A DNA stretch of 64,000 nucleotides from Pholiota molesta (taxonomy: Eukaryota > Basidiomycota > Agaricomycetes > Agaricales > Strophariaceae), in the NCBI GenBank assembly GCA_014925825.1, contig JACGCK010000153.1, forward strand, positions 44,909 through 108,908, in the 5' to 3' direction. Positions 16,003-27,515 of this stretch are shown here, piece after piece. The number at the start of each line of letters is the position of its first letter. Position 1 is the stretch's first letter. The notes beneath the pieces are model-generated. The model saw nothing but the letters and a program-made list of their open reading frames with translations. It ran no database searches and was not told the origin of the DNA. Both the position numbers and the translations under genes were made by a program.

Positions 16003-17630
16003 ATGGACGCTCTGAAACTCACCGGCGCAGTCATCGTATCGAAGGCAGACGGCGAGGAGGCCTATGCGAAAGCGCTGCATCGCAACTCAACACTATCCGT
16101 CCTCGAAGCGCAATCCGTGATCTACCCGACCGAGATCCACCACATCCCCACTATCCTCACCTACGCATCTACACAGTCCCCGCCGCTGGAGATCGCCGTC
16201 AAGTCCGGCGGGGCGCACTCGTCGACCTGGGCGAGCTCGAACGGGGGCATCGTCATCGACCTCGCGCGCCTGAACGCCGTATCGGTCGCCGCGGACAGGG
16301 CGACCGTCGCGGTACAAGGGGGCGCGAACTGGGGCGACGTGTATGCTGCGTGCCAGACGGCCAACGTCGATGTCGTCGGGGGCCCGTTTTGGTTCGTCGG
16401 TGTGGGCGGGTATCTCACGGGGGAGGCTACAGCCCCTTCACCCCCGAGCGCGGGTTGGCGATCGACAACATCGTGGGCGCCGTTGTCGTTTTGGCGGACG
16501 GGCGGGTAGTGGAGACGAGTGCGACGGAGGAGCCGGATCTCTTTTGGGCCATCCGAGGTGAGTTGGCCGAGTGTTATTGCGCTGAGTGTTGCGCGCTGAG
16601 CTGTTGCTTTGACTTAGGCGGCGGGAACCAATTTGGAATTGTGGTCGAGTTCACTCTGAAAGCCTTCCCAGCAGCTGGGCCGTTTACTGTCGGGATCATC
16701 GCGTACCCTGGGCCAGAGATCGAAAACGTGCTGAGAGTGGTTCAGGTGGGCCTCGAAAGTTTCTTGAACTGAAAGATCGGCATGAAGCTTGGACCTGTTC
16801 CAGGACTCGAAGGCGACCTGCACCGCGCGCGAAAAGCTGAACATCACTTTCGCGCGGCCGCCGCCGCTCTTCAAGGTAAGTTCGGATTGCCGTTAGAGCT
16901 TCGCCCCATAGCGTTGGCTGGTCCTGATATCTTCGACAGCCGGCAGTCACGATTCTCCCCTGGGTCTCGCAGGACGCGTCGGGACGGTCAGCGGAGGTAC
17001 TTGCGCCTTTCCGGGCCTTGAAGCCAGTACTAGACACCTGCGCCGCGGTTCCCGACATGCTCGCCGTCTCCCACAACCTCGACGCGCTCTTCGCCGCCGC
17101 GCCGCCGCGCTTGACCATCCGGGGGCCCTGATCGCCGACCTGTGGACGGATCTAATCCTCGAGCTCTGGTACAAATGGATCGCATTCACTGAGAGCCCTG
17201 ATGTCAAATCGACGACGGTGATATGGGAGCTCAGCGGCGCAGAGAAGATTGCAGCTGTTGGTAGTGGGGAGACGGCGTTCCATGCGCGAGAGCCACATTA
17301 TTGGGTCGCGATCCAAGGACGGTGAGTTGGAGATAGTCGACGTCCACCGTGGTATGTCTTCGACTCATGGAACTGTCTCGTAGATCCGCCACAGAGGAAT
17401 CGGTGCCTGCGATGCGCGCCTTCGTCTCCGAGTCGACGGAACTCATGCGCCAGAGAAATAGAGAGAAGACAGGCAAAGATGCTGGGTATTGGCTGAATTT
17501 CGCACAGGGAGAAGAATTGGTCGAGGAGGTCTTTGGGCCCAACTTGCCTAGGCTTCGTAAACTCAAGGCAAAGTACGATCCAAAGAAACTTTGGAGCAAA
17601 GGATGCTTGATAGAGCCGGATTTTGATTGA
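16003..17630 (+). CDS. FAD-linked oxidase, BBE-like (FAD-binding PCMH fold), several frame breaks
   Basis: Predicted oxidase with covalently bound FAD. The N-terminal half has the PCMH pattern: an aromatic/aliphatic block, VIYPTEIHHIPTIL, then KSGGAHSSTW (the His of the GG-x-H motif is the likely flavin-linking residue), then GGIVIDLARL, VAVQGGANWGDVYA and GVGGYLTGGGYSPFTPERG. It continues with RGGGNQFGIVVEFTLKAFP. The C-terminal BBE motif is AGYWLNFAQGEELVEEVFG...YDPKKLWSKGC. The Cys used for bicovalent flavin attachment in berberine bridge enzyme is not seen. The reading breaks at 16419-16423 (five G where six are needed) and at 17121-17125 (again five G where six are needed), with two more breaks near 16750 and 16797. 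Conserved residues resume at once each time, so homopolymer under-calling is a serious alternative to pseudogenisation. Confidence 0.85.
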
Positions 17631-19933
17631 ATTATTTAGTCCTTCGAAGCCAGATATAGCCCTGCTTTATGATCAGGGAACATGAATACGTATACAGCAT
17701 GTCCTCAGAATAGAAATCAGAGAATTTTGACCTACTTTCAAGGCTTTCCGTAGGCACACACTTGAACATATTCAAACTTGTCTTGAGCAATAACCAGAGC
17801 TCCAAGATTTATCCAGAATATTTCAGTGCAGTTCAAAACTTGAGAGAAAAACGGCGGACAAATGATAGCTGTCAGAAGGAGACAAGTAGACGCGTCCCCG
17901 GTCCCGGCGGGTGGACCAGCGCAGCGTGACGTGACGGCGCCAAGCAACGCCAATCCCGTGGCGCCCTGGACGTTCGCGCGCGTGCGTCCTTTGTTCCGAT
18001 CAGTGCCTCTTCCAACTTGCCAGAATCCTGATCGTCTTCCCATTGTGCCCTCAAATTCAATTCACGGGCAAGACCTCGAATGGCTAATCCTGTAGCGATG
18101 CATGCCCTAACGCACGCACGTCTCGACTGTCCTTGACTTGCCCATCCGTACGACTTGCGGTATGCAGTACCTGCATCTCTAAGCCAAAGGAAGACATGGT
18201 ACGTTTGTGGTACGTTATCTGAACTACTCAATCATTGCCTATCCAGCTGACGCCTAACATCATCCAGCACATCTCATCTAGATTTCTTCTATGCTTTCCT
18301 AATTTCCTAAACACCGCCGATGCTCCCGAAAATGCGCGTCATTTCCATCCTAAGGCGGCGCTCGATAGCCAAATGTTCGCCGCACAGCCTGTCTTGTGGA
18401 TGATGCAGAGGGAAAATAGGTACTTACATCAGAGATCCATTGCAGATATCTGGCATTCACTCACTGATTACTTTGCAGCATCTCGATGCATTGTGCTGCT
18501 AACGGCTAACGACGATTCGTCGTCGAAACAAATTATGCATCGAAGGTTAGCTGTGCGGCATCGCAGGTATCAAGACTCACGACAGCGGCGACGACCTCAA
18601 ACATTACCTATCCTACACGCGAACATGACATTTCTATGTCTTTTAATGCCCTGATACAATTCATCTCTCACTATTACAGCACGACGTTCGAGCGAGGGCT
18701 TTCGCTGTTGGCGCTGACAGATTACTTTGGCAATGGCAGCCTGCATCATTGAAACCTGCATATTTAACTGACGAGGTGCGTGCGGATAGTTTTACGGCTG
18801 TGCGTTGCACGTTGATGAACAACTTACACCAACGGCGAGGGCACTAACGCATGGTAAGCATTCGATTACTATCTCCGCGAAGCTTAATAGTACTCACTGA
18901 CTTTCTCAAGCCATTCGCAACACATATATAGTAAAATGTTTTCCGATTGAGCTTATACGCGTATGGTGTTTCGCCTTTTCATACATGTGGAGATACTCTT
19001 GTCTGAGCTTGATAGTCTATGGTCGTTACCTACGCGTTTTCGCAACGGATATGAATGGAACGACCGTATAATCGTCTGTGGAGTGACATATGGCCGAATG
19101 TATCAGCCCTGCTTAATATTTCTGAGCTGCCAACTTGATTCTGAGCTTGAGCTTGAACGCTTGAGCAGTCACCAACTTGAGTACTGGGAATTACTTACTC
19201 CTGCCCAACTCCTGCCAAAAGCATCTGCATCCTCCACCACTATATCTGAACGCGAATCTTGTATATTCTCCCCTGAATCATTGTGCGTACGTGAACTCTC
19301 CTCTTTTTGAATCAATCTGGGTATTCTCATTGCTCTACCTCGTCGAGCATCACCTGTGCGCTGTGATAATAGCTTTGAGCGGTTCGAAAACATCCTGCGG
19401 GAACCATATAGTATCAATGTGCCTGCCGCGGGGTTTCGAGCGTCGGCTCTCAAGCTCAAGTTCAATGGCCCAATGTTTAGGCAAAGTTCAATTTCGAAAA
19501 CTTCTCAGAACTTCCTCGCTGGTCAACGTTCAACGGTGCAAAAAGTGGCAATCAAGGGGCAATAACGGTAGATAGCGGTCCGAACAAAGGTAATAATTCT
19601 CACGGTGGTGTGAAGGTGTCTCTGTCAGCAGACTTTCAATTTCAACATCTCCCGACCATCTGCTCTCCATTTTTCTCATCGCTCCCGTCCGCTTCTAAAC
19701 TGATAGCCTGTCTTTCATAGGCTGGAGCCGAGGGCTGAGGGGCGCTGAACAATAAATTTCTCCTGCTGCAGAATTCCCTTCCTTGCACCATATCCTCAAA
19801 TGAGTCGGCAGCATTAACTTTATTCGCTGCATATTATCTGGGTATGTTCGTAAATATGCGATATGAGTATGAGCCAAAGCTAAAACTCTGAAATAGATGC
19901 AAAGATCCGTCGATGCACATATGGCAAAGCGAG
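17631..19933. other. Intergenic, about 2.3 kb, no gene supported
   Basis: ORFs of 60-140 codons occur on both strands but overlap each other and show no domain or splice support. A GAGCTTGAGCTTGAACGCTTGAG stretch at 19141-19165 belongs to the small AGCTT/GCGCTGAG-type repeats seen elsewhere in the window. Confidence 0.5.
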
Positions 19934-20420
19934 TTAAACGTGCATCGTCCATGCGGTCACCGTTGCGGCGTTGCCAGACTGACCCGCAACGTACGATAAG
20001 GCCTTCAAGTTCCACGATCTTCCACAATTGACTCCCAGTTGTTTATAAATATCGACAATTTCGGTGTCCAAATCTTTTCGCTTAGGAGGTCTCGGAACCA
20101 AATGATCATGAAGACGGTTGGTCTTATTCCGCCATGCTACACTCAAACCTAAGGCTTCAAGGGGCATCGAGAGGTATGAGGCTCGGGTTAAGCAGGATGT
20201 ATGTTCTTTATAGGACGGTGAGCGACTTACACATTTTCCTGGAGCTTACATTCAAACTTCTCTTTGAAAGATCCAATTGTTTTCATGAAGTCTGTAGTAT
20301 GAGTTTTTTAACTACGCAATACTCAGTGCGTCATCCTCTGCGATGACATCGGATATCACCGTCTGTGGGCAGAAAGGTCAGGAAGCATCTGGATCCTCGT
20401 CCGTATCTGAGATACATGTG
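19934..20420 (-). pseudogene. Possible unknown gene remnant
   Basis: On the minus strand a protein-like reading can be followed from about 20420 to 19934. It begins SDTDEDPDAS, then TGA, then PFCPQTVISDVIAEDDALS. Next comes KTIGSFKEKFECKLQENV with a consensus GTAAGT donor, and then LHDHLVPRPPKRKDLDTE...VDIYKQLGVNCGRSWN. The residues look like natural protein, but I do not recognise the family and there is a stop inside. It lies divergently upstream of the MFS transporter gene. Confidence 0.3.
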
Positions 20421-20594
20421 TAAGTAGGCTAATTTGATCAGGGTTGATTTACGGAGTAACTTACCTTCAACGCCTCAGGTACCCCTTCCACTTACGGGAC
20501 CAATATCTTGGCACTTGGGAATCGCTGAATAAAAGGATGGCCTGTGACGCTTCGAGGGGTTGCTTCTCTCCTTCACGTTTCTGCCTGCTACAAG

Positions 20595-23074
20595 ATGGCC
20601 GACAAGACAGAGACCGCCGCCACGCTTGAGATCGTCGCCGACGCGAAACATGGTTCTGTCTCCATGTCCACAGTTTCGCAAGGAGCTACGGATGTCGACG
20701 ATAGCTCAGAGGTGACGACCCACGTTTTACCCAGCCACGAGGAGTCAGCCATCCCCGAAGACAAGAAAGAGGAGGCGATAGAGGACGCAGAAGACGACTG
20801 GGAGAACGATCCCGAAAATGCGAGGAACTGGCCTGCCTTGAGAAAATGGATTTCAATGCTCGTTGTACGTCCAGTTCCTTCTGAATTTCTCCGCTGTATC
20901 GAATGAAGTTTGTGTAGGTATCGTTCTACACGCTGCTCCCGCCGCTTGCCAGCTCTATGATGGCACCAGGTTTACCGGAGGTGGCCGAGAAATACCATAT
21001 CACGAATTCGACTGTGACCGCTTTGACACTGAGTATATTCCTTGTCTCATTTGCTCTTGCAGTACGTCCTTATCACTGGTCATACACGTATGAATCACTG
21101 ATTCAACGTCTGCTCAGCCGCTGGTTCTCGCCCCTTTATCAGAAATGTATGGGCGGAAGTGGGTAAGCCAATTTTCTGCAAGATGCGCTGAACGATCCGC
21201 GTTAACCTCACCAAGGTTTTGCACATTGCCAATTTCTTCACTTTAGCGTTCAGCTTGGGATGCGCGTGGTCACCGACCGTAGGCTCGCTACTCGCCTTCC
21301 GTTTTCTCAGTGGGGCCTCGTTCCTTTCAAATCTGGTCTGTGTCATGTCCGATCTAACGCAAAATCCTAGCTGGATTTTCCGGAAGTGCGCCGATCGCTA
21401 TTGGTGGAGGGGTCGTAAGTGATCTATTCTCAGAACGCGACCGAGCATCAGCTATGGCGTTATTCAGCATTGGGCCTTTGCTCGGTCAGTTCCCCCTCAT
21501 ACCCCCACACTCTATCTGTCTCACCGTCACCATTTCCAGGACCGGCGCTGGGTCCTATTGCTGGAGGGTTCGTGACGCAAGCGGTTGGCATCAAATGGGT
21601 CTTCATTGTCATCGCTAGTGAGTACTGTCGCTGCTTCTAATATCTGATTATCGTATCAATCATCCTCTGCCAGTTACGTGTGCTGTGGCGAGTTTAGTAG
21701 GACTACCCCTGCTACGTGAGACATACGGACCGGTATTACGACTACGACGGCAACGAAAGTCCGCGGATCCCGAAGCTGCAGCCCGAGCCCACCCCGCACT
21801 CATTCAAGCACACGGTAGCAAATTCTACTTACTATACGTCAACCTGACGAGGCCTATCGTCCTACTATGCCGAAGTTTTATCTGCTTCATTTTGAGTGCT
21901 TTCATGGCCTTGTAAGCATACTTTGTACATATCTTATCAGCGGTGCCGTTACTGATGTCAGCGGCGAACAGCATGTATGGTTAGTCTTTCCTTCTGTATT
22001 CCGCATCCGCATAATTTCCCCCGATGTCGTCCGATGGCAGTATCTGATGACCTTTGTTTATAATAGGAATTTACTATCTGATGTTCTCGACATTTGCCAG
22101 TGAGTTACTGTTCACACCGGATTTAGCTCTTGATGAATCGTTCAGCTGACTTCGGTACAATGTAGCGTTCTTCAGTGAAACGTATGGCTTTGGACCTGGC
22201 ATTGGAGGGCTCACTTACCTCGGCTTGGGGTTAGGCTTCATTATAGCGACGCTCTTCGGCGCCAAATTCGCCGACCAGCTATACAAAGCGGTAGGCATTT
22301 TTTTTTTCTGAGCACTGTCGTATGTAATCCTTAACATTGTATGGATTTTTGTTCTAGCTGGCGGATAGAAACGGTGGGAAGGGTAAACCGGAAATGCGCA
22401 TTCCGGCTCTGTTTATTGGCTCTCTCTTCGTCCCGATTGGACTCCTGTAAGCTACATGCCACGGGTCTTTTCAACATTTGGACTTACACATAATTCTCGC
22501 TTTCTAGATGGTTCGGATGGTCGGCGCAAGCAAAAGTACACTGGATCATGCCTATCATTGGTTCTGGAATATTCGGATTTGGTGCGTTACCTACCATAGA
22601 TGCTTGGGCCCTCGAAAACTTATTCTTGCCTGCGTTCGTGTAGCCATGATGACTACTTAGTAAATGTGATCAATAACGCTAAGTATACATACCACTAACG
22701 AATTGTTATCAACAGCCTTCCTATTCAATTATATCTGATCGATGCCTTCACATACGCTGCAAGTGCGATCTCGGCAGCATCAGTGAGGTCTTTCATGTCA
22801 TCTTGCAATGTATTTACCAACCAATGTTTTCCGCAGGTGTTCCGCTCGATGCTAGGATTTGCATTTCCTCTATTCGGAAAGCAAATGTATGACGCCCTGG
22901 GACAAGGGGGTGGAAATACTGTGAGTACAGTCCATATCTTACGTCCTCAAGTAAGGGCTCACTCGTAATGCGCAGTTACTTGCTGGGATCGCAATTGTCC
23001 TGGGCTTTCCGTTCCCAATATGGATATACTACAAAGGGGAAGGCATGCGCGCACGGAACTCGCTCACACGATAA
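20595..23074 (+). CDS. MFS multidrug/polyamine-type transporter (DHA1 family)
   Basis: Proton-coupled efflux transporter of the plasma membrane, about 12 spans. The ATG at 20595 starts an acidic cytosolic N-terminus ending in DWENDPENARNW, typical of fungal drug/polyamine MFS proteins. Motif A is APLSEMYGRKW, and the antiporter motif is GPLLGPALGPIAGGF. Later spans include ICFILSAFMALFMYGIYYLMF, YLGLGLGFIIATLFGA and IMPIIGSGIFGFGAMMTTY, then the block LIDAFTYAASAISAAS and the end PFPIWIYYKGEGMRARNSL. About fifteen short exons can be joined with no frame break over 2.5 kb, and TAA is at 23072-23074. It is the cleanest gene in the window. Its position beside an oxidoreductase group suggests export of a product or toxic substrate; this is inference. 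Confidence 0.95.
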
Positions 23075-23631
23075 CAAAAGACTCGAGATGACATTACGCT
23101 AAAAGAATTAGATCGACGAATTCGACATGACAGATGATAGAAAGAGGGGAGTGAATTTTCGAAACAAAAACTAGGCCTCGATGCGGCGTTGTTGCCGTAG
23201 AGCCATTGATCCTATGCATGCTAGAGCGTGCGTGTTCATTTGAGGACTGGGAGACTGTTGGGAATTGTTATGTACAGGAAGGATAATTTGTATCGATAGG
23301 AATGTTATCTCTGCACAACACGATATATCATAATGGTACTCAATAGTAATTTCTTTCTCTTTGCTCAAAAAAATGGCATTACCTGATAATAACCGAATTT
23401 GGTTTTGGTCGCCTCGCTGCCGTGATAAGCGCCAGTGACATCAGATAAATGCTCAAGGGCGTGCGATGGCAGGCCCAATGCCATATTATTGGGACAAACG
23501 GGTAGCTCCCAAAGGTCGGCGCCTTCTTTCGTCACTTCTCATCGTGCTACATGGAATCTTGACATGTTCAAGAATTTATCTGACAGCTTAGGGCTCTATA
23601 TATGACGTAGTTACTGTATATTTGAATGCAT

Positions 23632-24645
23632 GCCAGAAACTGTCACATTTAAGCTGTTCAACCATGGATTTTAACCTCAGTAAGAGTGCTTGCACGCTAT
23701 AACATGCCGCATATACATGTAACCCCTATCCATCTTTTGAACAGACAAAATGACGAGCGAGGGTATAAACATCACGATAGATTCCTATTGAGTTGACTCC
23801 CTCACCCCACATTGTATACAATCGGTATGTTTGTCGATAGGATATTATACATACACTGATGAAAGACAGATTCAGATCTCTTAGGACACTTGAGGACGTT
23901 ATGCATTTCTCCAAATTGATCACCACATTCATCGTCATCACGGCGGCTGGCGTCCTGGCATCTCCTTCCTTCCGCGAGGATAACACCGACCTCAACAACG
24001 CAGGCGCCAGCTACAGCAGCGCCAATGCAGGAAACGACGCAGCCCCATTCGACTCTGAGATCCAAGGTTTTTCAGAGGTACCTGAGGTCGAGGAGACGTC
24101 CTTGGAAGCGGCTCAGCGTAGGCGCTGCTACCTAGGGCGCTGCCTCAGCCGCGTCACCTTCCACAGGCGGTGCCCAAGGGGCTATCACGCAGTGGCCTAT
24201 AGGCACTGCGCGTTCTGGAGTATCCGTGCTGTGTGCTGCCGCCACCGACGCTACGGGAGGCATTGGCTAACCGACTCGGAAGACAGAGTTGATGGACCTG
24301 GCCAGGATGGCCAGCGCGAAACTGATGGGCTCGATGAGCAGTAAGATAGTACAGAAGTTGAACGTTGAAGTTCCATTGTTTAACAATTTATATATCCTCG
24401 TTGAATCTTTTCAGTAGGTGTATGTGCTGTACAAATTTATGGTAGTAAATTTATGAATCGCTGAATGTACAGTAAACGCATTGTCATCCAACGTTCTGTT
24501 GGATCTTATAATACGTAGGACAATCAACATGGAATGGAATGCATGAATGTCAGAGAGAACTGATTGAAGTGAATTGCTGGCGTAAGACTGACGCCGAACT
24601 TGCATTGAGTATCAAACCTCTTTCCAAACAGTCTGAATTGGTCCA
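23632..24645 (+). repeat. Tandem duplication unit A
   Basis: Unit A matches unit B at 26431-27515 along the promoter side (TGTCACATT...CTGTTCAACCAT, GAGTGCTTGCACGCT, TACATGTAACCCCTAT, GAGGGTATAAAC, ACAATCGGTATGTT), the coding sequence and the 3' side (GGACAATCAACATGGAATGG, TGACGCCGAACT). The duplication thus covered a whole gene with its flanks, about 1 kb per unit, and has since diverged. Confidence 0.85.
23901..24344 (+). CDS. Small secreted cysteine-rich protein, copy A
   Basis: The start is the second ATG of the ORF, at 23901, because MHFSKLITTFIVITAAGVLAS is a signal peptide and is shared exactly in position with copy B at 26731. The mature part opens with an acidic pro-like stretch (SEIQGFSEVPEVEETSLEAA), then QRRR, a possible Kex2-type site. 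A basic domain follows with cysteines spaced CX4CX9CX11CX8CC. The tail is Asp/Gly-rich. The ORF is a single exon of 148 residues. The layout (signal, acidic pro-region, basic Cys-rich core) resembles fungal effectors or antimicrobial peptides. I recognise no family. GAGGGTATAAAC about 140 bases upstream is conserved in both copies and is a candidate TATA element. Confidence 0.8.
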   Translation: MHFSKLITTFIVITAAGVLASPSFREDNTDLNNAGASYSSANAGNDAAPFDSEIQGFSEVPEVEETSLEAAQRRRCYLGRCLSRVTFHRRCPRGYHAVAYRHCAFWSIRAVCCRHRRYGRHWLTDSEDRVDGPGQDGQRETDGLDEQ

Positions 24646-24734
24646 TAGTGTTATCTCGGTTTCGACTTCCAATCTGAATGGGTGCTTACCATGTATAGAG
24701 AATCTTGGCCGAATTAGAAATGTGCTTCTTCGGC

Positions 24735-24812
24735 TCTGGGCTGTTCCAATAATAGCAGGCGGCGCCCAAATTTAAGCGCCGGGGAAATTCAGACTCCAAG
24801 CTGGGCAAAGAC
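24735..24812 (-). repeat. Dispersed repeat copy, inverted partner of 4572-4660
   Basis: The reverse complement reads GATGTCTTTGCCCA...CCGGCGCTTAAATTTGGGCG...TGCTATTATTGGAACA, matching 4572-4660. No coding content. Confidence 0.65.
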
Positions 24813-25006
24813 ATCTATTTCCCCGTCCTAGACTTCCATTGACGCCCTCTTTCTCATGCGCTCATGCGCATATAGCCACCGTGCTTTCGTATCTTGGCAT
24901 TCCGCTACTTATTCCGACTGATTTATCTCTCTCGTTAAAGAGTTGAAAGAAATTGTTTTCGTTGTGTTTTCGAGGCAATATCTATATCAATTGACTCGAA
25001 GTACTA

Positions 25007-25555
25007 TCACACTTTATTCCAAACTAGAGCCTCAGCAGCAACCAGCGGGAAGATCACACCCACAACCACCCCTCTTTAATTGCCTACAACTTGAACCGCA
25101 CTCGATGGTGCCTGCACGTTCGCCAAAGCGTCCTGAGCGTTGTCCGCGCCGTTCAACCCCACCGACGTCACTGCTGCATTGCAAGCGACGGTGCTCCCAG
25201 TAGCTTCGACACCAGGTAAATTGTCGTAATTGCCAATGCCGCTGCAGATGGGGAGCGCGCTGGTGTAGCTGGAGGAGGGAAAGACCGTGGTCACCGCCCC
25301 AAGCGCAATAGCGTGGTACGGGGAGGAGGTAGAATTAACAACAGCGGTGCTGGAGATAACCGTGAGGTTGCTGGTCTCTACGGTGCGCCTGATTGTGGCA
25401 GACGACGCAAAACTAGTTGTGTAGTAGCAGAGGTTAGCTCGCACGAGAAACATCGGATTGACTGCTTGGGATTCACTGGGAAATATTACTTACAATGTGT
25501 TCGTACTCGTCGCCATAGCGGTGGCCACCAAGATCGATGAGGAGAAATATCTCAT
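25007..25555 (-). pseudogene. Broken GPI-type secreted protein, relative of the gene at 5453
   Basis: The ATG at 25555 gives MRYFSSSILVATAMATSTNT, near-identical in layout to the start of the 5453 gene, with an intron at the same place (GTAAGT after the TT of a Leu codon). The second exon begins TSATT, as in the relative, then runs through ATIRRTVETSNLTVISSTAV to PICSGIGNYDNLPGVEATG and ANVQAPSSAVQVVGN, where TAA (25076-25078) interrupts. The frame continues for 22 more codons with RGVVVGVIFPLVAAEALVWN, a hydrophobic GPI-type tail, to TGA at 25007-25009. A frame change is also needed after TSATT. The single stop before an intact tail shows it was recently a full gene. It sits between the two copies of the secreted Cys-rich gene. 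Confidence 0.6.
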
Positions 25556-26430
25556 TATGAGAGGGTTCGAAATGGGCAAAAAATATGGAAGGTCTTCGTA
25601 AATCTAGGAGTTGGGAAAATAAAGTCCTTGCTTTATAGCAAATTTTCAGTGAGAACACTGCGGAAAAATATAACCCAGGCGAGAAGGCTGGATCGCTCGA
25701 ATCTACGCTGGGCCGTTTGGATTTACCCATACTTCGTTAATGTTACGGCACATCCGTGTGCTCGACCAGCTGGAAAATCTCCATTCGACAAACTTTTGGT
25801 ATAACCCGTCGAAAGATGATAAGCTATAATAAATGCAAGACAACAAGGAGATGTACATACTAAGTATGCCACTAACTTAATAGACGCCCGGTATCCCACT
25901 ATATACTCTTCAAATTCAACTGTCTACGATTTCTAGTAGCCTAAAACTACATAGGGCGCTAAGCGCTGAGCAGCGCAGATATGACGTGATGTGACTTGCG
26001 GTGCCGCACGGCTTCCCACTGGAGTGGTGGTTTCCTAGTCGTTTCTTAGTTTCGTTGGTTAGTTCTGCTCCGTTAATACTACTTAATAGCCCCCTGGCTC
26101 TGAGCCAGGAGCCTCAACAGACACAGGCGGCAAATAATGTCCGTGATACCTTGTATCCATGTATCTACACATCGAACGCATTCCTAAGCAGAATCACATC
26201 TGTTCAACACCAGAAATCCAATTGTACAGAGCTTTGGTGTGTTGATCACAAGTTTCCAAGAGATCTATCATTGCTTTAGGTACATAAGAAGTTTCCCGAA
26301 ACCCGAAAGTTTAGTTGAGCTATTCCTCTTGGAAACGGTCGCCGTGCGTTTACGTTGTTAGACGCAAGGTGAATGCGAATGAGAATGAACACATCGCATC
26401 GATTCTGTCTGAAGAAGGGTATTGAAGGTA
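25556..26430. other. Intergenic, no gene seen
   Basis: Spacer between the broken GPI-type gene and duplication unit B. An AGCGCTGAGCAGCGC stretch lies at 25960-25976. No supported ORF. Confidence 0.5.
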
Positions 26431-27515
26431 TACCAAAAACTGTCACATTGAAACTGTTCAACCATTCAACCATGATGCATGGAATGCCTAAACTTTGGCC
26501 TCAGTAGGAGTGCTTGCACGCTTTAACACATATACATGTAACCCCTATTTGTGTTCGTCTTTCTTGGCCAGACATAATGACTAGCGAGGGTATAAACACC
26601 AAGATCAAATCGTATTGGGTCAACTCCCTCACCTCAAGTTCTATACAATCGGTATGTTCCTCGATAGGATATTTAATTATACATATACTTATAAGCGACA
26701 GATTCCAATTTGTCAAACCTTGAGGACATTATGCATTTTTCCAAGTTAATTACCACATTCATCGTCATTACGACGACTGGCGTCCTGGCGTCTCCTTCCT
26801 TCCATGAGAAAAATACCGACCTCCGGAACGCAGGCGCCAGCTACAGCAGCGCCGATGCCGGAAACGAAGCAGCCCTTTTCGACTCTGAGATCCACGGTTT
26901 CTCAGAGGTACCCAAGGTCGAAGAGACGCCCATGGAATGCCACCTATGGCGCTGCCTCGGCCGCTCCACGTTCCACAGGCGGTGCCCGAAGGGCTATAAC
27001 ACAGGGCAGCTTAGCTATTGTGGGTTCCGGAGGTCCCGTGCGCGATGCCGCCGCTTCCGACCTTGGCTGACCAACTCTGAGGAATCCGCTGGGGGACCAG
27101 GCCAGGGTGGCCAGCGCGAGGCGGGCTTGACGAGCAGTAAGATAAGTAGGTCAGACCATTGTCCAGATGCATGAAGTAACTTGTTACTGGATTCACTAAA
27201 CTTCACGTAGGAAAATAGCGTGCTTTGGCTAAGTATCTGTATATTCTCCTTAAATATTGTTTGTTGGTGTATGTGGCTATAGTATGTACTATACGAAATC
27301 ATAGTTGAGTGGTCAAAAACACAATTGAACGTTTGAATGGCTAAAATCATGGGGGCCGCATCGTTATCCAACGTGCTGTAGGATCCCATAATAGCAGGAC
27401 AATCAACATGGAATGGAATGAATAACTGACAGCCTGGATGGATCTCATTTACTGGCATAGGAATGACGCCGAACTCGCATTGAGGAGCAAACCTCGACCT
27501 TACAGTCATTTGGGT
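26431..27515 (+). repeat. Tandem duplication unit B
   Basis: Second copy of the unit described at 23632-24645, same orientation, start-to-start distance about 2.8 kb. Similarity extends through promoter, gene and 3' flank. Confidence 0.85.
26731..27174 (+). CDS. Small secreted cysteine-rich protein, copy B
   Basis: Paralogue of copy A. The signal peptide MHFSKLITTFIVITTTGVLAS and the motif LRNAGASYSSADAGNEAA are almost unchanged, while the core has diverged. The cysteines are CX4CX9CX11CX8C, the same spacing as copy A, but the final CC is reduced to a single Cys followed by Arg. The QRRR before the first Cys is replaced by PME, so the putative processing site is lost. The C-terminus (SSKISRSDHCPDA) differs because the frame runs on past the position where copy A stops. 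Start chosen at 26731 for the signal peptide. Likely secreted; function unknown. Confidence 0.75.
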   Translation: MHFSKLITTFIVITTTGVLASPSFHEKNTDLRNAGASYSSADAGNEAALFDSEIHGFSEVPKVEETPMECHLWRCLGRSTFHRRCPKGYNTGQLSYCGFRRSRARCRRFRPWLTNSEESAGGPGQGGQREAGLTSSKISRSDHCPDA

